From Gemmatimonadales bacterium (lineage in GTDB: Bacteria; Gemmatimonadota; Gemmatimonadetes; Gemmatimonadales; GWC2-71-9): a stretch of 12,045 nt of DNA. Every line of letters starts with the position of its first letter. Position 1 is the stretch's first letter. The position numbers were made by a program, and so were the translations under genes. The stretch spans positions 1-12,045 of the forward strand of contig JAICPP010000089.1 of the NCBI GenBank assembly GCA_025929805.1. Reading direction: 5' to 3'. Shown here piece after piece: positions 1-8,177 of the stretch. The notes under the pieces were generated by a model, which was given only the letters and a program-made list of their open reading frames with translations, ran no database searches and was not told where the DNA came from.

Positions 1-307
1 GAGGTGATGAGGATCTAGAACCCACGCAACTTTCGCGCTCGGGTGCAATGCACTTTCGTTCATGTCGCGCTGGCAGCGGGATGGTGCCTGCAAGGAGTGT
101 CCTGCGCCTCCGGCTCGTCGTCTCGGCACAAGCACTTGAGGTTTGCTCCGTCCTCTCGGGGCCGTGCTCGTTTCTGCAGCTTGTCGCGACGGCAGAATAT
201 TTCGATGACTCTCGTGGCGATCGAAGTTGTTTTTTGGTCAGGTAGTTTGCCAGGACCGTCGCCATCAACCCGTACATTCATCATCCGCCAGACCTGGTGT
301 GAAGCGA
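1..307. other. Leading stretch with no convincing gene
   Basis: I see no recognisable gene here. Short open frames exist on both strands, one of them open from the left edge to about 245 on the plus strand, but their translations are rich in Arg, Ser and Cys and resemble no family I know. A weak sigma70-like -35 (TTGCCA, 247-252) lies upstream of an AT-richer TACATT (273-278), but the 20-base spacing is too long to call a promoter with any confidence. The stretch is probably the 5' regulatory region of the transporter unit that starts at 308, possibly with the tail of something outside the window. Confidence 0.4.
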
Positions 308-658
308 ATGCTGCCAAAGCTTGCGTTGATTCAGGGCGTTTTTTATGTGCTGACCGGCGTGTGGCCGCTCATCGATATCGTGAGCTTTCAGGTGGTCACG
401 GGACCCAAGGTCGACCTGTGGCTGGTGAGAACGGTCGGCGTCCTGGTCACCGTGATCGGCGTTGTTATTCTGTCGGCCTCCCGAAGCCGCCGGATCACCC
501 GTGAAATTCTGTTGCTGGCTGTGGGGAGCGCACTCGGGCTCGCCGCCATCGATCTGGTATATGCTCTCTCGGGCCGGATCTCTGCCATCTATCTCGCCGA
601 TGCCGCGGCGGAGATCGCTCTCGCCGGGTTATGGCTCGTCGGGAGCCGCCGCACCTGA
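308..658 (+). CDS. Small four-helix membrane protein, unknown function
   Basis: This 116-residue protein is almost wholly hydrophobic, with four likely membrane helices at about residues 5-25, 38-57, 66-86 and 92-112. Charged residues cluster in a short Arg-rich loop near 59-65 and at the C-terminal end (SRRT). I do not recognise a named family. The ATG at 308 was chosen over an in-frame TTG at 227 because it starts directly at the first hydrophobic helix; GAAG at 301-304 is at best a weak ribosome binding site. The TGA stop at 656-658 shares its last base with the ATG of the following ABC ATPase gene, so the two are probably translationally coupled. By position it may be an accessory membrane subunit or regulator of the transporter, but nothing in the sequence shows such a role. 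Confidence 0.8.
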   Translation: MLPKLALIQGVFYVLTGVWPLIDIVSFQVVTGPKVDLWLVRTVGVLVTVIGVVILSASRSRRITREILLLAVGSALGLAAIDLVYALSGRISAIYLADAAAEIALAGLWLVGSRRT

Positions 659-1413
659 TGGCTGACTCTCCGGACGATCGGGTGGCGCTCCGCGCCCACA
701 ATGTCACCAAGCGTTTCGGTGCCACCCTCGCACTGGATCGGGTATCGGTAGAGATACCTCGAGCCGGGTGCGTGGTACTGATCGGTGAGAGCGGCTCCGG
801 CAAGACGACCTTGCTCCGCTGCTTCAATCGACTGATAGATCCCGACGCGGGGCACGTCCTGATCGAAGGAGAAGACGCCGCTGCTATCGATCCCATCATC
901 CTGCGCCGGCGGATGGGGTATGTACCACAGGATGGAGGATTGCTCCCACACTGGCAGGTGCGGCGGAACGTGGAGTTGGTTCCCTGGCTTCGAAAGGTAG
1001 GCAATGCGCCGGAGCTGGCTGCAAAGGCGCTGGAGCTGGTGGGACTCGATCCGGAGGAGTTTGGCGAGCGGTGGCCGCGTGAGCTGTCGGGGGGGCAGCG
1101 CCAGCGGGTTGCGGTGGCTCGCGCGCTGGCAGCCAGGCCTGATGTGGTCCTGTTGGACGAGCCGTTCGGCGCGCTCGACGCGATTACCAGGGCCGACCTG
1201 CAGCGCACGTTCGACAACATTCGGCGAGGGCTCGGCGTCACCACGGTTTTGGTCACCCACGATCTCCATGAAGCCTTCATGCTGGGCGATTGGATCGTTG
1301 TCCTGCGGCAGGGTCGGATAGAGCAGTCGGCGGCGTCCCAACAGCTGCGGCGAGCGCCGGCCAACGAATACGTACGCGAGTTGCTGGAGCGGGCCCGGGT
1401 GGCTGTCGAATGA
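658..1413 (+). CDS. Quaternary-amine ABC transporter ATPase (OpuCA/OsmV-like), no CBS domains
   Basis: This 251-residue ATP-binding subunit would power import of compatible solutes or choline-like amines from the cytoplasmic face of the membrane. Visible motifs are Walker A GESGSGKTT (43-51), a Q-loop in GYVPQDGG, signature LSGGQ (143-147), Walker B VVLLDEP (163-169) and the switch histidine of VTHD at H201. The Q-loop surroundings and EPFGALDAITR resemble the OpuCA/ProV/OsmV group. Family members usually carry two C-terminal CBS domains (about 380 residues in all); this one stops about 50 residues after the switch His, so those sensors are absent. The ATG at 658 overlaps the upstream stop and is preferred to an in-frame ATG at 631. 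The stop (TGA 1411-1413) overlaps the ATG (1410) of the permease/binding-protein gene. The exact substrate is inferred from family only. Confidence 0.92.
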   Translation: MADSPDDRVALRAHNVTKRFGATLALDRVSVEIPRAGCVVLIGESGSGKTTLLRCFNRLIDPDAGHVLIEGEDAAAIDPIILRRRMGYVPQDGGLLPHWQVRRNVELVPWLRKVGNAPELAAKALELVGLDPEEFGERWPRELSGGQRQRVAVARALAARPDVVLLDEPFGALDAITRADLQRTFDNIRRGLGVTTVLVTHDLHEAFMLGDWIVVLRQGRIEQSAASQQLRRAPANEYVRELLERARVAVE

Positions 1414-2966
1414 TCCCTGGATCGGTCAGTATCCTCCTCCTGGGGATGCATCTGAGCCTGGGCCTCCAAGTCACATCCGCTGTCCTGGCGAGGCCGATCG
1501 TCGTGGGCTCCAAGCCGTTCGGCGAGTCGTATCTCCTGGCCGAGATGTTTGCTCAGCTGCTCGAGGCGCGCGGCTTCGAGGTGAGACGTCGGCTCGGCCT
1601 CGGGGCAACCGAGATCGCGTTCCAGGCGCTACGCACCAACGGCATAGATGTCTATCCTGAGTACACCGGCACCGGCCTGGTTGCGGTTCTGGGCGAGCGC
1701 CCCAGCAGCGATCCGCGCCAGGTGTATCGCCAGGTCTCCCGGGAGTTTCGCCGGCGCTACGGCGCGCGGTGGCTCCCCCCGCTCGGATTCCAGAACACCT
1801 ATGCCATCGCCGTGCGTCAGGAGACTGCGCGGCGCCTACGGCTGACAACCCTCAGCGACCTCGCCCGAGTTTCCAGCTCCTTACGCGCAGGACTCACTGC
1901 GGATTTCATTGGACGTCCCGATGGCTTACCGGGAATCCGGAAGGCCTACGGCATCAGCTTTCGTGACGTTCGGGCTCTGCTGCCCGCGGTCAAGTACCAG
2001 GCACTGGCAGCAGGCGAAGTCGATGTGATCGATGGGTATTCGACCGACGGGTTTATCGCGCGCTACGATCTGGTGGTCCTGGAAGACGACCGGCGGTTCT
2101 TTCCCCCGTACGAAGCCGCCGCGCTGGTCGGCCCGGCTCTTACCAGGGACCTGCCCGCCGGCGTGGCGGTGCTGACCGAGCTCAGCGGACTCCTTACCGA
2201 GTCCGACATGCGCCGGCTGAACCGGAGGATCGAGGTGGATGGGGTTCCAGTGGCCCGAGTCGCTGCCGGAGCATTGCTCGCGCTCGGTCTCACCCGCGCT
2301 GAGCCGGCAACCGGCAGGAACCCCAGAGAGGCGGCCTCTCCGGGAGTGCTTCCTTATCTCTGGGACGAGCGGGAAACGATTTTCCGTCTCACGCTCCGCC
2401 ATCTCTTTCTGGTGGCGGTCTCTCTGACCGGGGCGATCGGGTTTGCGGTACCGCTCGGTCTGGCGTTGGAGCGGAGTCGATCATCCGCCGAGCCGGTTAT
2501 CCGCGGTATCGGGCTGCTCCAGACCCTTCCGGGTATTGCACTCCTCGCCTTTATGATTCCACTGCTTGGAATCGGAGTGGTTCCTGCTCTGGCTGCCCTC
2601 TTCCTCTACTCCCTCTATCCCATTCTTCGGAACACCTACACCGGGGTGAGAGATGCCGCGCCGGATGCAGTCGGTGCCGCCTGGGCGCTGGGTATGACTC
2701 CGGGCCAGATTCTCCGCCATGTCCGCCTGCCCCTGGCAGCACCGGTGATCATGGCAGGGATTCGCACCGCCGCCGTGATCAATGTGGGAACGGCAACCCT
2801 TGCCGCCTTCATCGGTGCGGGCGGGCTGGGTGATCCCATTGCGGCCGGGCTGGCGCTGTCGGATACACGGATGATTCTTTCGGGGGCACTACCCGCGGCA
2901 TTGCTGGCGCTGTTAGTGGATGGCGTGCTCGGCATCTGTGAGCGTGCGGTTCGGCCGGGCGGCTAG
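1410..2966 (+). CDS. Binding protein-permease fusion of a glycine betaine/choline-type ABC importer
   Basis: This 518-residue protein joins two importer parts. Residues 1-27 form a hydrophobic signal or anchor with a possible cleavage site after A27, though the n-region has no Lys or Arg. Residues about 28-300 match OsmF/OpuCC-like quaternary-amine binding proteins: DVYPEYTGTGL (80-90), NTYAIAVR, STDGF (211-215) and a FFPPYEAA segment (230-237) typical of that family. Residues about 317-518 are an OpuCB/OsmW-like permease with five or six helices and an EAA-type coupling loop around 422-445 (GAAWALGMTPGQIL, then LPLAAP). Known Opu fusions such as lactococcal OpuA put the permease first, so the order here is reversed. 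The start overlaps the ATPase stop (ATGA), giving one ATPase plus one fused subunit. If the signal were cleaved, the binding domain would still be tethered to the permease. Confidence 0.92.
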   Translation: MIPGSVSILLLGMHLSLGLQVTSAVLARPIVVGSKPFGESYLLAEMFAQLLEARGFEVRRRLGLGATEIAFQALRTNGIDVYPEYTGTGLVAVLGERPSSDPRQVYRQVSREFRRRYGARWLPPLGFQNTYAIAVRQETARRLRLTTLSDLARVSSSLRAGLTADFIGRPDGLPGIRKAYGISFRDVRALLPAVKYQALAAGEVDVIDGYSTDGFIARYDLVVLEDDRRFFPPYEAAALVGPALTRDLPAGVAVLTELSGLLTESDMRRLNRRIEVDGVPVARVAAGALLALGLTRAEPATGRNPREAASPGVLPYLWDERETIFRLTLRHLFLVAVSLTGAIGFAVPLGLALERSRSSAEPVIRGIGLLQTLPGIALLAFMIPLLGIGVVPALAALFLYSLYPILRNTYTGVRDAAPDAVGAAWALGMTPGQILRHVRLPLAAPVIMAGIRTAAVINVGTATLAAFIGAGGLGDPIAAGLALSDTRMILSGALPAALLALLVDGVLGICERAVRPGG

Positions 2967-2994
2967 GCTCTCACCTTTTGCGACGAAAGCCTCC

Positions 2995-4221
2995 GTGCGA
3001 CTTCAAGCCTTCCATGCCATTCGCCCTGTTCCCGAGCTGGTCTCCCGGGTCGCTGCCGTACCCTATGACGTGGTGAACCGGGCAGAAGCGGCAGAGCTGG
3101 CCGAAGGAAATCCCTACAGCTTCCTGCACGTGGGGCGGTCCGACATCGATTTGCCGGCGGATACCGATCCTCACGATGCTCGAGTCTACTCGAAGGCGCG
3201 GGACGCGCTGGACCGGTTCATCGCCGAGGGAGTGCTCATTCGAGACCCCAACCGCACGCTCTACCTCTACCGACAAGTCATGGATGGCCGGACCCAGACC
3301 GGTGTAGTTGGCTGCGTTCATGTGGACGACTACGAGCGCGATGTCATCCGGAAGCACGAGAAAACCCGCCCGGACAAGGAAGACGACCGGACCCGGCATG
3401 TGCTCACTCTGAACGCCCACGCGGAGCCCGTGTTTCTCGCCTATCGCAGCCGCGGTGAGTTCGATGACCTGGCGAAACGTTCGGTGAGCCCGGCACCACT
3501 CTACGATTTCACTACGCCGGATCGGGTGCGTCACACCGTCTGGCAGGTGAGGGATCCGGCCCCCTGGCGGGACGCTTTTGCCGCCGTGCCACAGGCCTAT
3601 GTGGCCGACGGGCATCATCGCTCGGCCAGCGCCTGGCGCGCCGGCAAGGAACGACGGGCGCGGAATCCCAGGCACCAGGGCACCGAGGAGTACAACTGGT
3701 TTCTGGCCGTGCTCTTTCCGGCCGACCAGCTGACCATCATGCCCTACAATCGGGTGGTCCGCGACCTCGCCGGAAAGACGCCTCCTCAGCTGCTCCAGGA
3801 ATTAAGGCAGCTGGGAAGCATCTCACCCACGGATCAGCCGTCCCCTTCTCGCGCAGGCACTTTCTGCATCTATTTGGCTGGCGCCTGGCATCGGCTCTCC
3901 TTGGACGAGAGCACGATCGACCACCGAGACCCCATTGGCTCCCTCGATGTATCGCTGCTTCAGGATCGCGTCCTCGGTCCCTTGTTGCATATCGGCGATC
4001 CGCGCACTGACACCCGGATCGATTTTGTGGGAGGGGTTCGAGGGTCGGCCGAACTGCAGAGACGGGTTAAATCGGGCGAGATGGCCATCGCGTTCTCTCT
4101 CTTTCCAACCAGCATGGAACAGCTGATGGCGGTCGCCGACGCGGGTGCTGTGATGCCGCCCAAGAGCACCTGGTTCGAGCCCAAGCTGCGGAGTGGGCTG
4201 TTTGTGCATGAGTTGGACTAG
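2995..4221 (+). CDS. DUF1015 family protein, linked to serine biosynthesis genes
   Basis: This 408-residue soluble protein belongs to the DUF1015 (COG4198) family, whose biochemical role I do not know to be settled. Family hallmarks are an N-terminal LQAFHAIRP, VAAVPYDVV (19-27), KHEKTRPDKEDDR (120-132), ADGHHR (204-209) and a C-terminal MPPKSTWFEPKLRSG. GTG at 2995 was chosen because family members begin a few residues before the x-F-x-A-[IL]-R-P motif; an ATG at 2920 would add 25 low-complexity residues and overlap the transporter gene by 47 bp. The gene lies 28 bp after the transporter and directly upstream of serA and serC, a pairing I recall from other bacteria. The DGHHR motif resembles the G-x-[HR]-R loop of ParB/sulfiredoxin-fold proteins, which include the archaeal serine kinase SerK; a phosphoserine- or serine-directed role is inference only. 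Confidence 0.9.
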   Translation: MRLQAFHAIRPVPELVSRVAAVPYDVVNRAEAAELAEGNPYSFLHVGRSDIDLPADTDPHDARVYSKARDALDRFIAEGVLIRDPNRTLYLYRQVMDGRTQTGVVGCVHVDDYERDVIRKHEKTRPDKEDDRTRHVLTLNAHAEPVFLAYRSRGEFDDLAKRSVSPAPLYDFTTPDRVRHTVWQVRDPAPWRDAFAAVPQAYVADGHHRSASAWRAGKERRARNPRHQGTEEYNWFLAVLFPADQLTIMPYNRVVRDLAGKTPPQLLQELRQLGSISPTDQPSPSRAGTFCIYLAGAWHRLSLDESTIDHRDPIGSLDVSLLQDRVLGPLLHIGDPRTDTRIDFVGGVRGSAELQRRVKSGEMAIAFSLFPTSMEQLMAVADAGAVMPPKSTWFEPKLRSGLFVHELD

Positions 4222-4223
4222 GT

Positions 4224-4341
4224 AGTCTAGAGTCTAAGGCCTAGGGTCTGGTGACCGGGGTCTGACGCCGCTGTTCGTCGGACTGGAACCTCCGCGGCAT
4301 AGACCCTAGACTCTAGATTCTCGACTTTCGACGACTCTCGA
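4224..4341. repeat. Inverted pair of tandem heptamer arrays upstream of serA
   Basis: The whole DUF1015-serA spacer is built from 7-base units. Six consecutive heptamers run from 4224 to 4265 with consensus RGTCTRR; positions 2 (G) and 4 (C) of the unit never vary. Five more, with the reverse-complement consensus (TAGACYC-like), run from 4300 to 4334, followed by a decayed unit up to 4341. The arms 4224-4251 and 4299-4326 can pair at 21 of 28 positions, including two perfect blocks: TCTAGAGTCT (4226-4235) with 4308-4317, and CTAGGGTCT (4241-4249) with 4301-4309. The loop (4252-4298) is GC-rich. It is not a classical terminator, since no U-tract follows. It may be an intergenic structured repeat family, a recombination remnant or an RNA processing site; which of these cannot be decided here. 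Confidence 0.8.
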
Positions 4342-4359
4342 CCGGGGCACGGAAATCAG

Positions 4360-5580
4360 ATGAAGGTCCTAATCGCCGATAAATTCGAGAAGGTCGGAAT
4401 TGACGGCCTCAAGGAGCTCGGCTGCACGGTAGTCTCGGAGCCCGAGGTGAAGGCCGAGGCGCTTCCGGACCTGATCCGCAAGATGGACCCCAACATCCTC
4501 ATTGTCCGCAGCAAGAAGGTGAACGCCGAGTCTCTGCGAGCCGGAACCGCCCTGACGCTGGTGATAAGGGCGGGAGCCGGAATCGACACGATCGATGTCG
4601 CGGCCGCCTCGGATCTCGGCGTATTCGTTTCCAACTGTCCCGGAAAGAACTCGATTGCGGTCGCCGAGCTGGTCATCGGCTTGCTGCTCGCCTGTGACCG
4701 AAGGATCCCTGATCAAGTAGCCGACCTGAGACAAGGCCGCTGGAACAAGGCCGAGTATTCCAAGGCACGAGGTCTGTACGGCCGTACCCTGGGCATTGTT
4801 GGCTTGGGGCAGATCGGCAGGGAGATCGCCCGGCGCGCGCTGGCTTTTGGCATGCGGGTAACTGCGTGGTCTCGAAGTCTCACCCACGAGGAGGCAGATC
4901 GTCTGGGAGTGGTCTACGCTCAGACCCCGTTGGATGTTGCCCGTCACGCCGATGCCATCACCATCAACATCGCGGCGACGGCGGATACCAAGAATCTGGT
5001 CAACGCCGAGTTTCTGGGGGCAATGAAGCCGGGAGCCTACCTCATCAATACCGCGCGCGGATCGGTGGTGGACGAGGCCGCGCTGCAGCAGGCCATCCGC
5101 GAGCGGGGAATACGCGCGGGATTGGATGTCTTTCAGAACGAGCCGGCGGCGGCAACCGGAGACTTCATGAGTCCCCTGGCCCAGAGTCCCGGGGTGTACG
5201 GCACCCATCATGTGGGCGCCTCCACCGAGCAGGCTCAGGTGGCCATAGCGCACGACGTCATTCGTATCGTCCAGGCGTTCAAAACCAGCGGTGAAGTTCC
5301 CAACGTGGTGAACCGGCTGGCCCGCAGCTCTGCTACCCATGTGCTGACAATCCGCCACCGAAACCGGCCCGGGGTGCTGGCCCATGTGTTCGGCGTCCTG
5401 GCGGGAGCCGCGATCAACGTAGAAGAGGTGGAGAACATCATTTATCACGGCGCGCATGCCACCCTGGCGCGGATTCACCTCGACGGCCAGCCGGAGGCAG
5501 ACGCGCTGGCCCGAATCCGTCACGGCAATCCCGACATCATCAGTGCCGAGCTGAGCGCCATAAATGGCCGGCAAACGTAA
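4360..5580 (+). CDS. serA: D-3-phosphoglycerate dehydrogenase
   Basis: SerA oxidises 3-phosphoglycerate to 3-phosphohydroxypyruvate with NAD, the first step of serine synthesis in the cytoplasm. The 406-residue protein has a substrate-binding domain flanking a Rossmann NAD domain with GLGQIG (148-153), then the catalytic set R233 (in NTARGSVVDE), E261 (in FQNEP) and H284 (in HHVGAS). A C-terminal ACT domain begins near residue 327 (HVLTIRHRNRPGVLAHV) and probably allows serine feedback control, as in other ACT-bearing SerA proteins. The intervening ASB domain of the roughly 530-residue type is absent. The ATG at 4360 gives the usual MKVLIAD-type start; only a weak GGA precedes it. It is downstream of the DUF1015 gene, upstream of serC, and flanked on both sides by heptamer repeat arrays. 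Confidence 0.96.
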   Translation: MKVLIADKFEKVGIDGLKELGCTVVSEPEVKAEALPDLIRKMDPNILIVRSKKVNAESLRAGTALTLVIRAGAGIDTIDVAAASDLGVFVSNCPGKNSIAVAELVIGLLLACDRRIPDQVADLRQGRWNKAEYSKARGLYGRTLGIVGLGQIGREIARRALAFGMRVTAWSRSLTHEEADRLGVVYAQTPLDVARHADAITINIAATADTKNLVNAEFLGAMKPGAYLINTARGSVVDEAALQQAIRERGIRAGLDVFQNEPAAATGDFMSPLAQSPGVYGTHHVGASTEQAQVAIAHDVIRIVQAFKTSGEVPNVVNRLARSSATHVLTIRHRNRPGVLAHVFGVLAGAAINVEEVENIIYHGAHATLARIHLDGQPEADALARIRHGNPDIISAELSAINGRQT

Positions 5581-5582
5581 AT

Positions 5583-5680
5583 GAGTCGCCACGTGGCAGT
5601 CGCCAGTCGCCGGTCGTCAGTCCCCGGACTACCCACAATTCCTTTGAAACTGGCGTCTGGGGTCTGGCGTCCGGCGACTC
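5583..5680. repeat. Inverted pair of tandem heptamer arrays between serA and serC
   Basis: The 129-base serA-serC spacer again shows a strict 7-base period. Units in one register occupy 5584-5625 (AGTCGCC occurs at 5584, 5598 and 5605; AGTCCCC at 5619; the unit at 5591 has decayed). Four units of the opposite orientation, consensus GGSGTCY ending in GGCGACT, occupy 5652-5679. GAGTCGCC at 5583-5590 is the perfect reverse complement of GGCGACTC at 5673-5680. A roughly 26-base loop with an AT-rich centre separates the arms. The unit differs from that of the spacer before serA but shares the RGTCNNN pattern. AGTCCCC is a rotation of CCCCAGT, the heptamer of cyanobacterial STRR repeats, though relatedness is not implied. 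Confidence 0.8.
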
Positions 5681-5709
5681 AAAGACCCTGACCCACACCA
5701 CAGGACCAC

Positions 5710-6816
<1,107 letters not shown>

Positions 6817-6821
6817 CTGCC

Positions 6822-8177
6822 ATGCTGCACCTCTGCCTCGCCGGGCTCCTCTGCGCTCAAGCGGCGCCCGCGCCGGATTCGCTGGTCGCATTCGTAGACG
6901 TAACCGTCATCCCAATGGATCGAGAACGGTCCCTGCCCGGTACCACCGTGGTGGTCCAGGGCGATCGGATTGTTTCGATGGGTCCCGCGGGCAAGGCAAA
7001 GGTTCCCCCCGGGGCATTGAGGGTGAACGGACAGGGCAAGTTTCTCCTGCCGGGGCTGGCCGAGATGCACGCGCACATACCCGGCGGCCAGGTGCCTGAC
7101 AGTATTGTCGAGCGTACGCTTTTCCTCTATGTCGCGGGCGGAGCTACCACCATACGGGGTATGCTGGGTCATCCCCGTCATCTCGAGCTGCGGGCTCGAG
7201 CCGCGCGGGGTGAGATCATAAGCCCTACCATTTACACGTCCGGGCCCTCGTTCAATGGAAACAGCGTTCCCACTCCTCAGTCGGCTCTTCATTTGGTGGC
7301 CGAGCAGAAGAAGGCCGGCTACGACTTCCTGAAGATCCACCCGGGGATAACTCGAGAGGTCTTCGACACCCTGGCCGCGGCGGCGGAGCGTTCAGGCATC
7401 CGGTTGGCAGGCCATGTGCCGCTCGACGTCGGGCTTCAACGGGCGCTCGAGGCCCGGTATGCCAGCATCGATCACCTGGACGGCTACATCGAGGCCATGG
7501 TCAGGCCCGAGGCTCCGGTCAAGGCCACCGAATCGGAGTTTTTCGGACTCAATCTGGGCGAGCACCTGGACGAATCCCGGGTGCCGGCTCTGGTAGACGC
7601 CACCCGACAGGCCGATGTCTGGAACGTTCCGACCCAGACGCTCATGGAGAACCTGGACCCTACAGTGTCCGCAAAATCGCTCGCCCGCCGTCCCGAGATG
7701 CGGTACATCCCCGTCAGTACGGTGTTCCAATGGGCTGCCGCGAAGGGTTCCATCATGGACAACACCGGTGCTACCCGGGAGTCCGCGCGACGCACTATCG
7801 AGGCGCGTCGCAAGCTGATCAAGGCACTGCACGATGGGGGTGCGGGACTGCTCTTGGGGTCCGACGCACCCCAGATCTATAACGTGCCGGGCTTTTCCAT
7901 CCACCGCGAGCTCGAGCTGCTGGTGGCCGCAGGACTCACGCCTTATCAGGCGCTGGAAACCGGGACCCGGAACATCGCGCGCGTCTTCGGCACCTCCCAC
8001 CAGACTGGCACGGTCGAGATGGGCAAGCGGGCTGATTTGATTCTGCTCGAGTCCAATCCCTTGGCCCACATCCGAGCCACGACCCGACGCGCTGGGGTCA
8101 TGCTTCGAGGCCGTTGGTTCCCCCAAACGGAGATACAGAAAAGGCTGGCAGCTATCGCAAAGGCCGTCGGAAACTGA
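6822..8177 (+). CDS. Exported amidohydrolase, prolidase/imidazolonepropionase-like
   Basis: This 451-residue metal-dependent hydrolase of the amidohydrolase superfamily has a probable signal peptide (residues 1 to about 15, a leucine-rich core ending in AQA), although its n-region lacks a basic residue. Likely metal and catalytic residues are H83 and H85 in MHAH, K171 in FLKIHPG (the position of the carboxylated bridging lysine), H198 in GHVPL, H218 in IDHLDGY, and D348 in LLLGSDAP. The end of the barrel is followed by the ALETGTRNIARVFG and GKRADLILLESNP motifs of the imidazolonepropionase/Xaa-Pro dipeptidase branch. A small-peptide or N-acyl amino acid substrate is plausible, but the sequence does not settle it. 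The start is 5 bp after serC with no clear ribosome binding site, which suggests reinitiation. Its TGA abuts the stop of the convergent rho gene with no base between them. Confidence 0.88.
   Translation: MLHLCLAGLLCAQAAPAPDSLVAFVDVTVIPMDRERSLPGTTVVVQGDRIVSMGPAGKAKVPPGALRVNGQGKFLLPGLAEMHAHIPGGQVPDSIVERTLFLYVAGGATTIRGMLGHPRHLELRARAARGEIISPTIYTSGPSFNGNSVPTPQSALHLVAEQKKAGYDFLKIHPGITREVFDTLAAAAERSGIRLAGHVPLDVGLQRALEARYASIDHLDGYIEAMVRPEAPVKATESEFFGLNLGEHLDESRVPALVDATRQADVWNVPTQTLMENLDPTVSAKSLARRPEMRYIPVSTVFQWAAAKGSIMDNTGATRESARRTIEARRKLIKALHDGGAGLLLGSDAPQIYNVPGFSIHRELELLVAAGLTPYQALETGTRNIARVFGTSHQTGTVEMGKRADLILLESNPLAHIRATTRRAGVMLRGRWFPQTEIQKRLAAIAKAVGN

Noticed and set aside
1290..1409. Forty-residue N-terminal extension of the transporter fusion
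   Set aside because: It overlaps the ATPase gene out of frame and would place non-signal sequence ahead of the hydrophobic leader; the ATGA overlap at 1410 is typical of this operon.
495..1469. Long minus-strand frames (324 and 250 residues) opposite the ABC ATPase
   Set aside because: The ATPase frame has every ABC motif; the antisense translations are Arg/Ser/Pro-rich without recognisable motifs.
2920..2994. Longer DUF1015 start at ATG 2920
   Set aside because: It would overlap the transporter gene by 47 bp and add residues not found at the start of the family; GTG 2995 fits the family start.
4224..4341. CRISPR array or rho-independent terminator in the serA upstream spacer
   Set aside because: Units are 7 bases with no spacers, so it is not CRISPR, and no T-run follows the potential hairpin, so it is not a classical terminator.
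4369..5592. 407-residue minus-strand open frame opposite all of serA
   Set aside because: It mirrors a clear serA with full catalytic residues; its translation shows no domain and is the kind of antisense frame common in GC-rich genes.
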